Assembly (NCBI GenBank): GCA_036675035.1
Contig: JAKFFO010000227.1
Location: 1-57,701 of the forward strand
Direction: 5' to 3'
Length of the DNA stretch: 57,701 nucleotides
DNA from: MESE01 sp036675035
GTDB taxonomy: Bacteria > Pseudomonadota > Gammaproteobacteria > Burkholderiales > Burkholderiaceae_D
Below the pieces are notes generated by a model. That model saw nothing but the letters and a program-made list of their open reading frames with translations. It did no database searches and was not told the DNA's origin. The translations under genes were made by a program, and so were the position numbers. Of this stretch, positions 45,361-54,134 are shown one piece after another. How positions within the stretch are numbered: position 1 is the stretch's first letter; each line of letters starts with the position of its first letter.

Positions 45361-45774
45361 TTAGAAAGCTCCGAACAGTTTCAATGCAACCAGCAAGGTA
45401 AGTGGCAGGCTCACCGCGAATACGGCGATTGAGGTGCGGCGCGCACCGTCCTTGCTCAAAGCGACATGCGTATCCATGAACAGATGGCGAACGCCGGCGC
45501 AGAAGTGATGCAGATAGGCCCATGCCATTGCCAGGACCAGCAGTTTTACGAACCAGTGGGAAGCGATGCCCTTGAAGTGCGCAAACGATAATTCCGACAT
45601 CAGGCTTTTTTCGAGCAGATACAGAATGAAAGGTAGCATCAGGAACAGCAGGAAACCACTGATCCGATGTGTGATGGAAATAATACTCGCTGCCGGAAAG
45701 CGGTAATGCGGCAAATCCCGCAAAAGATGAATATTGCGAAATTCCGGCCGATGTTTTTTTACGGATTCCGACAT
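45361..45774 (-). CDS. sdhC: succinate dehydrogenase cytochrome b556 subunit
   Basis: SdhC is the cytochrome b subunit of complex II. The 137-residue protein has the signature SIISITHRISGF (quinone site), three membrane helices and the heme-ligand segment HHFCAGVRHLFMD. A strong AGGGGAGG precedes the ATG at 45774. It is the first gene of sdhCDAB. The region upstream contains a TTGACA (minus strand, 45868-45873) but no convincing -10 at standard spacing. Confidence 0.95.
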   Translation of the reverse strand: MSESVKKHRPEFRNIHLLRDLPHYRFPAASIISITHRISGFLLFLMLPFILYLLEKSLMSELSFAHFKGIASHWFVKLLVLAMAWAYLHHFCAGVRHLFMDTHVALSKDGARRTSIAVFAVSLPLTLLVALKLFGAF

Positions 45775-45911
45775 GGAAAACCTCCCCTTGCAAAATAATT
45801 CCGTAATTTTCGCCTATTTTGTGCAGCACACCAATAGTTATTCTGCATTGCGGGCGATTTATCTGCTTGTCAAGCGAATTCGGACTCGATTTGCGCTTGA
45901 AGTTGGATGGC

Positions 45912-46703
45912 TCAACTTAATTCGTTTTGATAGTGATGATGATCGGTACGATACAGGCCGCGCCTTACTTCAACCGGCTTATCGCCATAGGTAAAAGAGA
46001 CTCGCTCCACGCTCAATAACGGCGTATTGACCGGGACCATCAGCAAGCCGGCGACTTCTTCGTCTGCACCCAGCGCGCGGATGCGTTCGGCGGCGTGGAT
46101 CATATGCGTACCGAACTCGGTTTCAAACAGACCGTACATCGGTCCCTTGTATTCAATCAGGCGCTCGGCGGTCAATCCCTTGAAAATAACGCCAGGCAGC
46201 CAAAGCTCTTCAAAAATCGTCGGCACACCATCGAACGACAGCACTCGTTTAATCGAAATCACCGAGTCACCCGACTTGATATCCAGCTGGCGCGCCACTT
46301 CGGCGGGTGCACGCAAACGCTTGACTTCAATGATTCTGTTGTCGGGATAATGGGCTTCGCCCACATCGGGCATCAACCGGAGAAACCGGAATTGCGCGCG
46401 CGCCTCGTGATGGGTCGCGACGAAGGTCCCCTTGCCCTGCCTGCGTATTACGAGATTTTCTGCTGACAGTTCATCGATTGCCTTGCGTACCGTTCCCTGA
46501 CTGACTTTGAACCGGTTGGCCAGTTCGACCTCGCTGGGAATCAGATCGCCTGGCTTCCATTCGCCGGATTGCAGGCTTTGCGTAATCAGCGCCTTGATCT
46601 GCTGGTATAGCGGACTGAACGTAGGTGATATCCCGGGAGCGGATGCACCGACTCCCGCGCCTGGAGCGACGTTGTTCGGCGGTGGCGAAATGATGGAACT
46701 CAT
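45912..46703 (-). CDS. GntR-family (HutC/UTRA) transcriptional regulator
   Basis: A 263-residue repressor-type protein. It has a Pro/Gly-rich N-terminal arm and a winged helix (about 31-97) with IPSEVELANRFKVSQGTVRKAID and the wing RRQGKGTFV. A UTRA effector-binding domain covers about 110-255. The start is placed at the ATG at 46703, because the longer reading adds a non-conserved stretch. It lies between sdhC and the divergent mdh gene. A perfect palindrome 57 bases upstream is the likely operator, so I infer self-regulation and control of mdh, perhaps with a TCA-related acid as effector. Confidence 0.9.
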   Translation of the reverse strand: MSSIISPPPNNVAPGAGVGASAPGISPTFSPLYQQIKALITQSLQSGEWKPGDLIPSEVELANRFKVSQGTVRKAIDELSAENLVIRRQGKGTFVATHHEARAQFRFLRLMPDVGEAHYPDNRIIEVKRLRAPAEVARQLDIKSGDSVISIKRVLSFDGVPTIFEELWLPGVIFKGLTAERLIEYKGPMYGLFETEFGTHMIHAAERIRALGADEEVAGLLMVPVNTPLLSVERVSFTYGDKPVEVRRGLYRTDHHHYQNELS

Positions 46704-46759
46704 AGCGTTCGATTTCACCACAAAACACCCGTTGCAGTCTAGCAAAACATGTTAGGTAA

Positions 46760-46779
46760 TATGTCTTATATAAGACATA
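46760..46779. promoter_or_regulatory. 20-bp perfect palindrome, probable GntR operator
   Basis: The half-site TATGTCTTAT is followed by its exact reverse complement. It ends nine bases before the -35 of the mdh promoter and lies where the divergent gntR promoter is expected. A/T-rich palindromes of this size are typical targets of dimeric GntR-family proteins. No second copy was seen in the other TCA-gene upstream regions of the window. Confidence 0.75.
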
Positions 46780-46788
46780 AGATGCGCA

Positions 46789-46817
46789 TTGACAGAGTAC
46801 TCATGACGGCCTACACT
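46789..46817 (+). promoter_or_regulatory. sigma-70 promoter of mdh
   Basis: A perfect -35 TTGACA (46789-46794) is separated by exactly 17 bases from TACACT (46812-46817). Transcription would start near 46824, which gives mdh a leader of about 190 bases. Confidence 0.75.
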
Positions 46818-47010
46818 CGCGGGCAAACTAATTGCAATGAAACCGGTTTCCGAGAATAAACGCCGCGAGTCGCGGTTCCGTATCGCGACCCGCTGGCAAG
46901 CTGACTCGACATGTTTTCGCCGGTATTATTACAGTCTTTCGAAACCTACCGTCTTTTGAAACCCCCAGTAAGTTTCGGCACCGCTTTCTTTACCACTTTG
47001 GAGATTCAAC

Positions 47011-48000
47011 ATGGCTAAGTCCCCCATGCGCGTTGCCGTCACCGGCGCCGCCGGTCAGATCGGTTATTCCCTGCTGTTTCGCATCGCCAATGGCGACATG
47101 CTTGGCAAGGACCAGCCAGTCATCCTGCAATTGCTTGAAATCCCGGATGAGAAGGCTCAGAAAGCGCTGAAAGGCGTGATGATGGAAATCGACGATTGCG
47201 CATTCCCGCTGCTGGCCGGCATGACCGCGCATAGCGATCCGATGACCGCCTTCAAGGACATCGATGTAGCGTTGCTGGTAGGTGCCCGTCCGCGCGGCCC
47301 CGGGATGGAGCGCAAGGATCTGCTGGAAGCCAACGCGCAAATCTTCACCGTGCAAGGCAAGGCGCTCGACGCGGTCGCATCGCGCAATGTGAAAGTTCTG
47401 GTGGTCGGCAACCCTGCCAACACGAACGCATATATCGCGATGAAATCGGCACCAAACCTGCCGGCCAAGAACTTTACCGCGATGCTGCGCCTCGATCACA
47501 ATCGCGCGCTGTCCCAAGTCGCTGCAAAGATCGGCAAGCCGGTTTCCTCTATCGAAAAACTGTGTGTCTGGGGCAATCACTCGCCGACCATGTATGCCGA
47601 TTACCGCTTCGCGACGGTCGATGGCAAACCGGTCAAGGATATGATCAACGACGAAGTGTGGAACAAGGACGTGTTCCTGCCGACCGTCGGCAAGCGCGGC
47701 GCAGCGATCATCGAAGCACGCGGCCTGTCGTCCGCCGCATCCGCGGCCAACGCGGCCATCGATCACGTGCGCGACTGGCTGCTCGGTACCGGCGGCAAAT
47801 GGACCACGATGGGTGTTCCGTCGGATGGTTCTTACGGCATCCCCAAGGACACGATGTTCGGTTTCCCTGTAACGACCGAGAATGGCGAATACAAAATCAT
47901 TCAAGGTCTGGAAATCGATGCGTTTTCTCAGGAACGCATCAATCTCACGCTCAAGGAACTGTCCGACGAGCGCGAGGGCGTCAAGCACCTGGTAGGTTAA
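47011..48000 (+). CDS. mdh: malate dehydrogenase
   Basis: Mdh interconverts malate and oxaloacetate with NAD. The 329-residue protein has the N-terminal NAD motif VTGAAGQIGYSL and the catalytic VCVWGNHS-type segment (KLCVWGNHSPTMY). The substrate-binding arginines lie in the mobile loop GARPRGPGMERKD. It belongs to the cytosolic-type MDH group common in betaproteobacteria. GGAG lies nine bases before the ATG. The gene is divergent from gntR, and a CitE-like gene follows. Confidence 0.97.
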   Translation: MAKSPMRVAVTGAAGQIGYSLLFRIANGDMLGKDQPVILQLLEIPDEKAQKALKGVMMEIDDCAFPLLAGMTAHSDPMTAFKDIDVALLVGARPRGPGMERKDLLEANAQIFTVQGKALDAVASRNVKVLVVGNPANTNAYIAMKSAPNLPAKNFTAMLRLDHNRALSQVAAKIGKPVSSIEKLCVWGNHSPTMYADYRFATVDGKPVKDMINDEVWNKDVFLPTVGKRGAAIIEARGLSSAASAANAAIDHVRDWLLGTGGKWTTMGVPSDGSYGIPKDTMFGFPVTTENGEYKIIQGLEIDAFSQERINLTLKELSDEREGVKHLVG

Positions 48001-48012
48001 TCGCTTGCGGGA

Positions 48013-48058
48013 GCCGGACAGGCACATCGCAGTTTCATCGCGGCGCCGCCTGTCCGGC
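48013..48058 (+). repeat. long-armed hairpin after mdh
   Basis: GCCGGACAGGC (48013-48023) pairs perfectly with GCCTGTCCGGC (48048-48058) around a 24-base loop. It lies 13 bases after the mdh stop and 50 bases before the CitE-like gene. No T-tract follows, so it may protect the mdh mRNA 3' end or partly terminate. Confidence 0.55.
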
Positions 48059-48108
48059 AATCACTGAATTCACTGAACATTGGCATTACGTTCGAAACCG
48101 CATTTCAT

Positions 48109-49080
48109 ATGCACCCCTCCGAGGTCTTATTTCAAGGCAAGCACCGACCGGCTAACATTCCAGCCTGCGATCACTATGCCGGCTCCGAAAAGCTGATGCG
48201 CAAGTCGATTGCCTTGCAACAAGAGCTTGGTCCCCTGTTTGACATCACACTCGATTGCGAAGACGGCGCGGCGGCCGGCAACGAAGAGGCTCACGCACGG
48301 CTGGTCGCAGACATCATCGCCGGGCAGGACAATCGTTTTAAACGCATCGGCGCACGGGTCCATGACATCGATAGTGGATTCTTTGAAAATGACGTCGACA
48401 TCATTTGCAGTGGTGCGGCCCGGCATCTGGCCTACCTCGTCATTCCCAAAGTTGAGAGTGCGGCCGCCCTCACCGGCGCCGCTCAGTTTATTGCCGATCA
48501 GGCGGAACAAGGCGGCCGGGAAGCGTTACCGATCCATGTGCTGATCGAAACCCATGGCGCGCTCGCGGAGGTGCGGCAGATCGCCGCGCACCCACAGGTC
48601 GAGTGCTTGTCGTTTGGCCTCATGGATTTCGTATCGGCACATTACGGCGCAATTCCCGCAGACGCAATGCGCTCGCCCGGCCAGTTCACGCATCCTCTGG
48701 TTACGCGGGCCAAGCTGGAAATTGCCGCTGCCTGTCATGCACATGGGAAAGTACCTTCGCATAACGTCACCACGGAAATAAAAGACCCCTCGATTGTCAA
48801 ACAGGATGCGGCGTGCGCGAAGACCGGATTTGGTTACACGCGGATGTGGAGCATTCATCCGAGCCAGATCGAGCCGATCGTGATTGCCTTTTCGCCAGAC
48901 AGTCATGAAATTGATGATGCGGCGCAGATACTAACGGAAGCTCAGGCCAATCGGTGGGGGCCGATACAACACGGCGGAAAGCTGCATGACCGTGCCAGCT
49001 ATCGGTATTACTGGACCATCTTGCAGCGCGCGAAATTGAATGGAATCGCCCTGCCTCGCGCAGTCGCTGAATTACTATGA
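48109..49080 (+). CDS. HpcH/HpaI aldolase / CitE-like lyase
   Basis: A 323-residue TIM-barrel enzyme of the CitE/malyl-CoA lyase superfamily. Conserved stretches include TLDCEDGAAAGNE, VIPKVESA and HVLIETHGAL, holding the Mg2+-binding Glu/Asp residues, and a C-terminal MWSIHPSQIEPI. Citrate lyase genes citD and citF are absent nearby, so it is not part of a citrate lyase complex. Cleavage or formation of a (citra)malyl-CoA or a related thioester is likely. Its place between mdh and acnA points to central carbon metabolism. The exact substrate cannot be read. Confidence 0.85.
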   Translation: MHPSEVLFQGKHRPANIPACDHYAGSEKLMRKSIALQQELGPLFDITLDCEDGAAAGNEEAHARLVADIIAGQDNRFKRIGARVHDIDSGFFENDVDIICSGAARHLAYLVIPKVESAAALTGAAQFIADQAEQGGREALPIHVLIETHGALAEVRQIAAHPQVECLSFGLMDFVSAHYGAIPADAMRSPGQFTHPLVTRAKLEIAAACHAHGKVPSHNVTTEIKDPSIVKQDAACAKTGFGYTRMWSIHPSQIEPIVIAFSPDSHEIDDAAQILTEAQANRWGPIQHGGKLHDRASYRYYWTILQRAKLNGIALPRAVAELL

Positions 49081-49141
49081 ACCGCAGACACTTCATCATG
49101 TTCATTACAGCGTCAGACCGAATGCAATCGAAGGCAGCGCA

Positions 49142-49729
49142 ATGAAAAAATACCTGTCTCTAATGACGCTTGTATTATTCGGTGCCGGGAGCGGAATCGC
49201 AGCACCACTCGCACTGGCACAAACCACTTCGCCAGCGGCCAAAAAATCGGCAAATCCGACTCCCAAGAAACCTGCCGCAAAAAAATCGAAGACCGCAAAA
49301 GCCGACACACCGGCAGATATGGACGACGAAGGTGAACCCGACATCACCGGCTCCAACAGCGTCGATTTTGAGTGCGAGCTTGGAAACAAACTGACAATTT
49401 ACGAAAACGCGGCCGACAGCAAGCATATTGCACTACGCTGGAAAAAACGGCTTCACCGCTTGCGCCGGGTTGATACCACGACCGGAGCGCATCGCTTTGA
49501 AAACCGGCGATACGGCCTGGTCTGGATCGGCATTCCGGCCAAGGGTATGCTGCTCGACTCCAGGAAAGGACGGCAGCTTGCAAACGACTGCAAGAACGCG
49601 GAGCAGTCGCAGCAAGAGAGTGTGAACCCGGACCGACCGGCATTATTGTCTGCACCAGCGACACCGGCGTCGGATGGAACGCCAGAGGTGCCGGCAGCGC
49701 CATCGGCACCAGTAAAGCCGCAAAGCTGA
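49142..49729 (+). CDS. exported protein with an MliC-like C-terminal domain
   Basis: A 195-residue protein with a signal peptide (1-26, LALAQ). A Lys/Ala/Pro-rich linker covers 27-60. A compact domain (about 74-152) is bounded by C78 (DFECELGNKLTIYE) and C150 (LANDCKN). Its pattern, a Cys-Gly-Leu start, a GAHRFENRRYGLVW core and a closing Cys, recalls the MliC/PliC lysozyme-inhibitor fold, but the match is weak. A Pro/Ala-rich tail follows. It sits just upstream of acnA, and no functional link is evident. Confidence 0.75.
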   Translation: MKKYLSLMTLVLFGAGSGIAAPLALAQTTSPAAKKSANPTPKKPAAKKSKTAKADTPADMDDEGEPDITGSNSVDFECELGNKLTIYENAADSKHIALRWKKRLHRLRRVDTTTGAHRFENRRYGLVWIGIPAKGMLLDSRKGRQLANDCKNAEQSQQESVNPDRPALLSAPATPASDGTPEVPAAPSAPVKPQS

Positions 49730-49829
49730 TGTGACCGCACATCGGCTAAAACGTATCAGAGACACATTTGCACCAAACGAATACCCGGATTAGTTTTTTA
49801 TCGTTCGATTTGTAAAACAAGGAGAGGCC

Positions 49830-52553
49830 ATGTCCCGCAACACATTGAACACGCTCAAGGAATTCAATGTATCGAATTCCAAAAAAGGCAAGTTCTATTC
49901 GCTCCCCGCGCTGGAGAAAAAACTCGGCGTCAATATCTCGCGTTTGCCGGTATCGATCCGTATCGTGCTGGAATCGGTACTGCGCAATTGCGACGGCAAA
50001 AAGGTGACGGAGGAGCATGTCAGGGAGCTGGCAAACTGGCAGCCCAATGCTGCACGCGTCGATGAGATCCCGTTCGTGGTCGCGCGCGTCGTGCTGCAGG
50101 ACTTTACCGGCGTACCGTTGCTGGCTGACTTGGCCGCAATGCGTGGCGTTGCCTCCCGGATGGGCAAAAACCCGAAGAACATCGAACCGCTGGTACCGGT
50201 CGACCTGGTCGTCGACCACTCGGTGCAGATCGATCACTATCGCCAGAAAAATGCGCTCGACCTCAACATGAAGCTCGAATTTCAGCGCAATAACGAGCGC
50301 TATCAGTTCATGAAATGGGGCATGCAGGCATTCGACACGTTCGGGGTCGTGCCGCCGGGCTTCGGCATCGTGCACCAGGTCAATCTGGAATATCTGGCAC
50401 GCGGCGTGCACAAGAAAGGCGACATCCACTATCCGGATACGCTGGTCGGCACCGACTCGCATACCACGATGATCAACGGTATCGGCGTAGTGGGCTGGGG
50501 TGTCGGCGGCATCGAAGCCGAAGCCGGCATGCTGGGTCAGCCGGTCTATTTCCTGACTCCGGACGTGGTGGGTGTCAACCTGACCGGCCAACTGCGCGAA
50601 GGCGTCACCGCAACCGACCTGGTGCTGACGATTACCGAAATGCTGCGCAAGGAAAAGGTAGTCGGCAAGTTCGTTGAATTCTTCGGTGAAGGCACCGCGT
50701 CGCTGTCGCTGACCGATCGCGCCACCATCGCGAACATGGCGCCGGAATACGGCGCGACCATGGGCTTTTTCCCAGTCGACGACGCAACGCTCGACTACTT
50801 CAAGGGAACCGGCCGCAGCAAGGCCGAGATCGACGCATTCGAAGGTTATTTCAAGGCACAGAACCTGTTTGGCATTCCGCAAGCCGGCGACATCGACTAT
50901 ACCAATGTCGTCGCTCTGGATCTCCGCACCGTCGCGCCATCGCTGGCGGGACCGAAACGGCCGCAGGACCGGATCGAGATCGGCAACGTCAAGGCCAATT
51001 TTGCCGAGCTGTTTTCGAAGCCGACTTCCGAGAACGGTTTCAACAAAAAGCCGGAAGATCTCGATGCCCAGTACGTCAACGCGGACGGCGTCAAAGTCAA
51101 GAATGGCGATGTGCTGATCGCTGCCATTACCTCCTGCACCAACACGTCCAACCCGAGCGTGCTGCTGACCGCCGGCCTGCTGGCCAAGAAAGCGGTTGAA
51201 GCCGGCCTGAAAGTATCGCCGCACATCAAGACCTCGCTGGCGCCAGGATCGCGCGTCGTCACCAAGTACCTGGAAGCGGCGGGTCTGCTGCCATACCTGG
51301 AAAAACTCGGCTTCGGCGTTACCGCATACGGCTGCACCACCTGTATCGGCAATGCCGGCGATTTGACTCCCGCGATGAACGAAGCGATCGTGCAAAACGA
51401 TATCGTCGCTTCCGCAGTATTGTCAGGCAACCGTAACTTCGAGGCGCGCATTCATCCGAATATCCGCTCGAACTTCCTCGCGTCCCCTCCTCTGGTTGTC
51501 GCGTACGCGATCGCCGGCAACATGACCACGGACCTGATGAAGGAGCCGCTCGGCAAAGGCAAGGACAAGAACGGAAAATCGGTCGACATCTACCTCGGCG
51601 ACGTGTGGCCAACCAGTCAGGAAGTGGCGAAGCTGATGAAGTTCGCGATGAACGCCAAGACGTTCAAGGAGAACTATGCCGGGGTCAAGGACGCTCCGGG
51701 CAAGCTGTGGGAGCAAATCAGCGGTGTCGCACAAGGCCAGGTTTACGATTGGCCAAAATCGACCTACATCGCAGAACCGCCTTTCTTCGGCGACTTTGCG
51801 ATGCAGCCGAAGGCAGCTGCGACCGAAATCAAGGCGGCGCGGGCGCTGGGCGTGTTCGGCGATTCGATCACTACCGACCATATCTCGCCGGCAGGTTCCA
51901 TCAAGGAATCCAGCCCGGCCGGTAAATGGCTGACTGCCAACGGCGTGCAGAAAGCCGATTTCAACTCGTACGGATCGCGTCGCGGTAATCATGAAATCAT
52001 GATGCGCGGCACCTTTGCGAACGTGCGCATCAAGAACCTGATGATCCCGGCAAAGCCGGACGGATCACGCGTCGAAGGCGGCCTGACGATTCATCAGCCG
52101 ACCGGCGAAGAAATGTCGATCTACGATGCCGCGATGCAGTACATCAACGACGGCGTGCCGACCATGGTATTCGCCGGCGAAGAGTACGGCACCGGATCGT
52201 CACGCGACTGGGCGGCCAAAGGCACGCAGTTGCTTGGCGTCAAAGCGGTGATCGCCCGTTCGTTTGAGCGGATTCATCGTTCCAATCTGGTCGGCATGGG
52301 TGTATTGCCGCTGCAATTCCTGGGCGACGACAGCGTGCAGACGCTGGGCATCAAGGGTGATGAAACCTACGACCTGAAAGGCCTCGAAGGCGAGCTCAAG
52401 CCGCAACAGGAAGTCACGTTGGTGATCCATCGCGCCAACGGCAACAATCAGGAAGTCAAAGTCCTGCTGCGTATCGATACCCCGATCGAAGTGGACTACT
52501 ACAAGCACGGCGGCATTCTTCCGTTCGTTCTGCGTCAACTGCTGGCTGCCTGA
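49830..52553 (+). CDS. acnA: aconitate hydratase AcnA
   Basis: Aconitase converts citrate to isocitrate with a [4Fe-4S] cluster. The 907-residue protein is the AcnA/IRP type. Cluster cysteines lie in TSCTNTSNPSV and YGCTTCIGNAG, and the C-terminal swivel domain has GEEYGTGSSRDWAAKG. GGAG precedes the ATG by about five bases. The gene is followed by two strong hairpins. Related AcnA proteins can bind mRNA when the cluster is lost; nothing here shows that directly. Confidence 0.97.
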   Translation: MSRNTLNTLKEFNVSNSKKGKFYSLPALEKKLGVNISRLPVSIRIVLESVLRNCDGKKVTEEHVRELANWQPNAARVDEIPFVVARVVLQDFTGVPLLADLAAMRGVASRMGKNPKNIEPLVPVDLVVDHSVQIDHYRQKNALDLNMKLEFQRNNERYQFMKWGMQAFDTFGVVPPGFGIVHQVNLEYLARGVHKKGDIHYPDTLVGTDSHTTMINGIGVVGWGVGGIEAEAGMLGQPVYFLTPDVVGVNLTGQLREGVTATDLVLTITEMLRKEKVVGKFVEFFGEGTASLSLTDRATIANMAPEYGATMGFFPVDDATLDYFKGTGRSKAEIDAFEGYFKAQNLFGIPQAGDIDYTNVVALDLRTVAPSLAGPKRPQDRIEIGNVKANFAELFSKPTSENGFNKKPEDLDAQYVNADGVKVKNGDVLIAAITSCTNTSNPSVLLTAGLLAKKAVEAGLKVSPHIKTSLAPGSRVVTKYLEAAGLLPYLEKLGFGVTAYGCTTCIGNAGDLTPAMNEAIVQNDIVASAVLSGNRNFEARIHPNIRSNFLASPPLVVAYAIAGNMTTDLMKEPLGKGKDKNGKSVDIYLGDVWPTSQEVAKLMKFAMNAKTFKENYAGVKDAPGKLWEQISGVAQGQVYDWPKSTYIAEPPFFGDFAMQPKAAATEIKAARALGVFGDSITTDHISPAGSIKESSPAGKWLTANGVQKADFNSYGSRRGNHEIMMRGTFANVRIKNLMIPAKPDGSRVEGGLTIHQPTGEEMSIYDAAMQYINDGVPTMVFAGEEYGTGSSRDWAAKGTQLLGVKAVIARSFERIHRSNLVGMGVLPLQFLGDDSVQTLGIKGDETYDLKGLEGELKPQQEVTLVIHRANGNNQEVKVLLRIDTPIEVDYYKHGGILPFVLRQLLAA

Positions 52554-52573
52554 CCCGGGCCATTGCAGCAATC

Positions 52574-52634
52574 GACGCCGGGGCAATTTCCCGGCGTCCC
52601 GCATCACCATAAACGCCGGCAACTGCCGGCGTTT
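52574..52634 (+). terminator. tandem hairpin terminator after acnA
   Basis: The first stem is GACGCCGGG/CCCGGCGTC (52574-52582, 52590-52598). The second is AAACGCCGGC/GCCGGCGTTT around AACT (52611-52634), followed by a T/A-rich stretch. Both stems are perfect, and they lie 20 and 57 bases after the acnA stop. Confidence 0.75.
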
Positions 52635-52708
52635 ATCAATTTATCCATCTATGTTTGTCGAATCCTCTACAATGCCCCTTCCTGCTTTTTGCTTATTGTG
52701 ATTGAGTC

Positions 52709-53977
52709 ATGCGCCGCCCATCCAAAGGTCTTGCCCCAAAAATCGCTGTTGACAGCCAGCGTTTGGTATCGTTGGCCCAGGCGCTCACGCAGGCAAGCAG
52801 CCGCCTCGAAGAACGTCACTGGGAACGCCACCTCGATACGCTGATAGAAAAATTACTGAAAAGCGATCGTCAAGCGACGATCGATGCGGCACTCGACCAT
52901 CTTTTCAAGATGGAGCCGGATGCTTACGATGCGCTGATGGAATCGATCGAAACGGGCAGCGCATCATGTGTGATCGAACACGACGGTGCGCGCTTCGATG
53001 CGCTGCTGGTTGCGGTGCCGATCCTTGCGTGGACCCGATTTTCAATCGCGTCGGGCCCGATTTCATCCGAGGCGCTGCTGGCCTTGTCGGCCCATTTGTA
53101 TGGCCATGTGCTGGCCGCTGATGCGAAACTTGCGATGTCCCCGAATCTGTTCGCGATCGATCAGTTGCCGCGTACGCATGCGGACGCTTTCCAGCTTACG
53201 CACCAGTTGGCGCAAGCAGCGCTGACCGGCCGCGCGCTGCGTCCGCTCGTCAACCCGCCGGAAACTGCGCCCTTCCTTGCCGATACGCGCTACCTGCTGG
53301 CCACCATCGTGGTTCCGGCAGGCGCCCCCATTTTCCGCTGGCAAATGTCCGACGTACAGGCACTCGATGTAATCGGCGAGCGGCGGCAAGCGTTGGCCCA
53401 ATGGCGCGCCCAGGCAATGCCGACCGTCGAAAAAATGGTCCCCGGATGCGGTGTCGAGCTGCTATTGCCGGAAGCCTATTATGTCGCCTGCCGTGAAGCC
53501 GACAAGCAGATCCGCCCCGCCTCGATCCGCGCTGCGGTTCATTACCTTGTGCACGCGCTGGCCGTGACGCCAGGCGAACTATCAGCCATCGTTGGCGGCT
53601 TTGTCGAAGATCTGGGTGACGGCCGGATAGATGAATATCGAATCGGATTCACGTTGCGTCAGCAAGCGGACGTGGTTTACGGGGTAGTCTGGCCGCTGTA
53701 TGGAGAAGAAGGAGCCGAAGACGGCACGCGCGATGATCCTGTGATACCTCCGGTTACTGCGGGAGCGTTCACTCGATTTAGTTATGCGAATCCTCTCCGG
53801 GAAATTCTCGACTTGCTCAAGCAATGCGACATCGACGATGTCGTGGTGCATGACGCGCCATTTCCAATGGAAGCATGCGACGACTGCGGTGCGCCGCTTT
53901 ATTCCGATCGACATGCGGAACTGGTGCATGCGGAAATGCCGGTGGATGCGCCACAAACCACTGAGCATTTTCATTAG
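52709..53977 (+). CDS. DUF2863 family protein
   Basis: A 422-residue cytoplasmic protein of unknown function that I place in DUF2863, a family seen mainly in Burkholderiales. It has an N-terminal helical part and a long alpha/beta middle (GPISSEALLALSAHLYGHVL, TRYLLATIVVPAGAPIF). Near the C-terminus is a CDDCGAPLYSDRHAE stretch whose two cysteines could bind metal with nearby histidines. No partner gene is evident. The next gene is convergent. Confidence 0.82.
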   Translation: MRRPSKGLAPKIAVDSQRLVSLAQALTQASSRLEERHWERHLDTLIEKLLKSDRQATIDAALDHLFKMEPDAYDALMESIETGSASCVIEHDGARFDALLVAVPILAWTRFSIASGPISSEALLALSAHLYGHVLAADAKLAMSPNLFAIDQLPRTHADAFQLTHQLAQAALTGRALRPLVNPPETAPFLADTRYLLATIVVPAGAPIFRWQMSDVQALDVIGERRQALAQWRAQAMPTVEKMVPGCGVELLLPEAYYVACREADKQIRPASIRAAVHYLVHALAVTPGELSAIVGGFVEDLGDGRIDEYRIGFTLRQQADVVYGVVWPLYGEEGAEDGTRDDPVIPPVTAGAFTRFSYANPLREILDLLKQCDIDDVVVHDAPFPMEACDDCGAPLYSDRHAELVHAEMPVDAPQTTEHFH

Positions 53978-54134
53978 GATGCCTTGACCCGCAAGCGGTC
54001 AAAGAATTGGGAAGTCAAAGCGCCGCTTTGAGAATTCTCGTCAGGGAACGCGCGTTACACATGGCCGGCGTAGCCGCTGCAGCGCTTATTCAGGATGGCG
54101 CTGCGTTTATTGAATGAGAACCGTAGCAGAATCT

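Larger units (their letters stand above)
46704..47010. other. gntR-mdh divergent intergenic region
   Basis: This 307-base gap holds no gene. It contains the 46760-46779 palindrome, the mdh promoter at 46789-46817 and a predicted mdh leader of about 190 bases. The leader has a GTCGCG/CGCGAC hairpin (46869-46874 with 46884-46889) and, at its end, a GGAG ribosome binding site before the mdh ATG. Confidence 0.7.

Noticed and set aside
45868..45911. TTGACA on the minus strand upstream of sdhC considered as a promoter
   Set aside because: No acceptable -10 hexamer stands 16-18 bases downstream, so it is not listed as a feature.
46990..48060. Open frame of 356 codons on the minus strand across mdh
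   Set aside because: It is antisense to mdh, which has a promoter, a ribosome binding site and all catalytic residues.
49746..51395. Open frame of 549 codons on the minus strand across acnA
   Set aside because: It is antisense to the intact acnA gene; its His/Arg/Gln-rich product has no domain and no ribosome binding site.
54015..54031. Near-perfect palindrome TCAAAGCG-C-CGCTTTGA between the convergent DUF2863 and M14 genes
   Set aside because: No T-tract on either strand and a short stem once a realistic loop is allowed; too weak to call a terminator.
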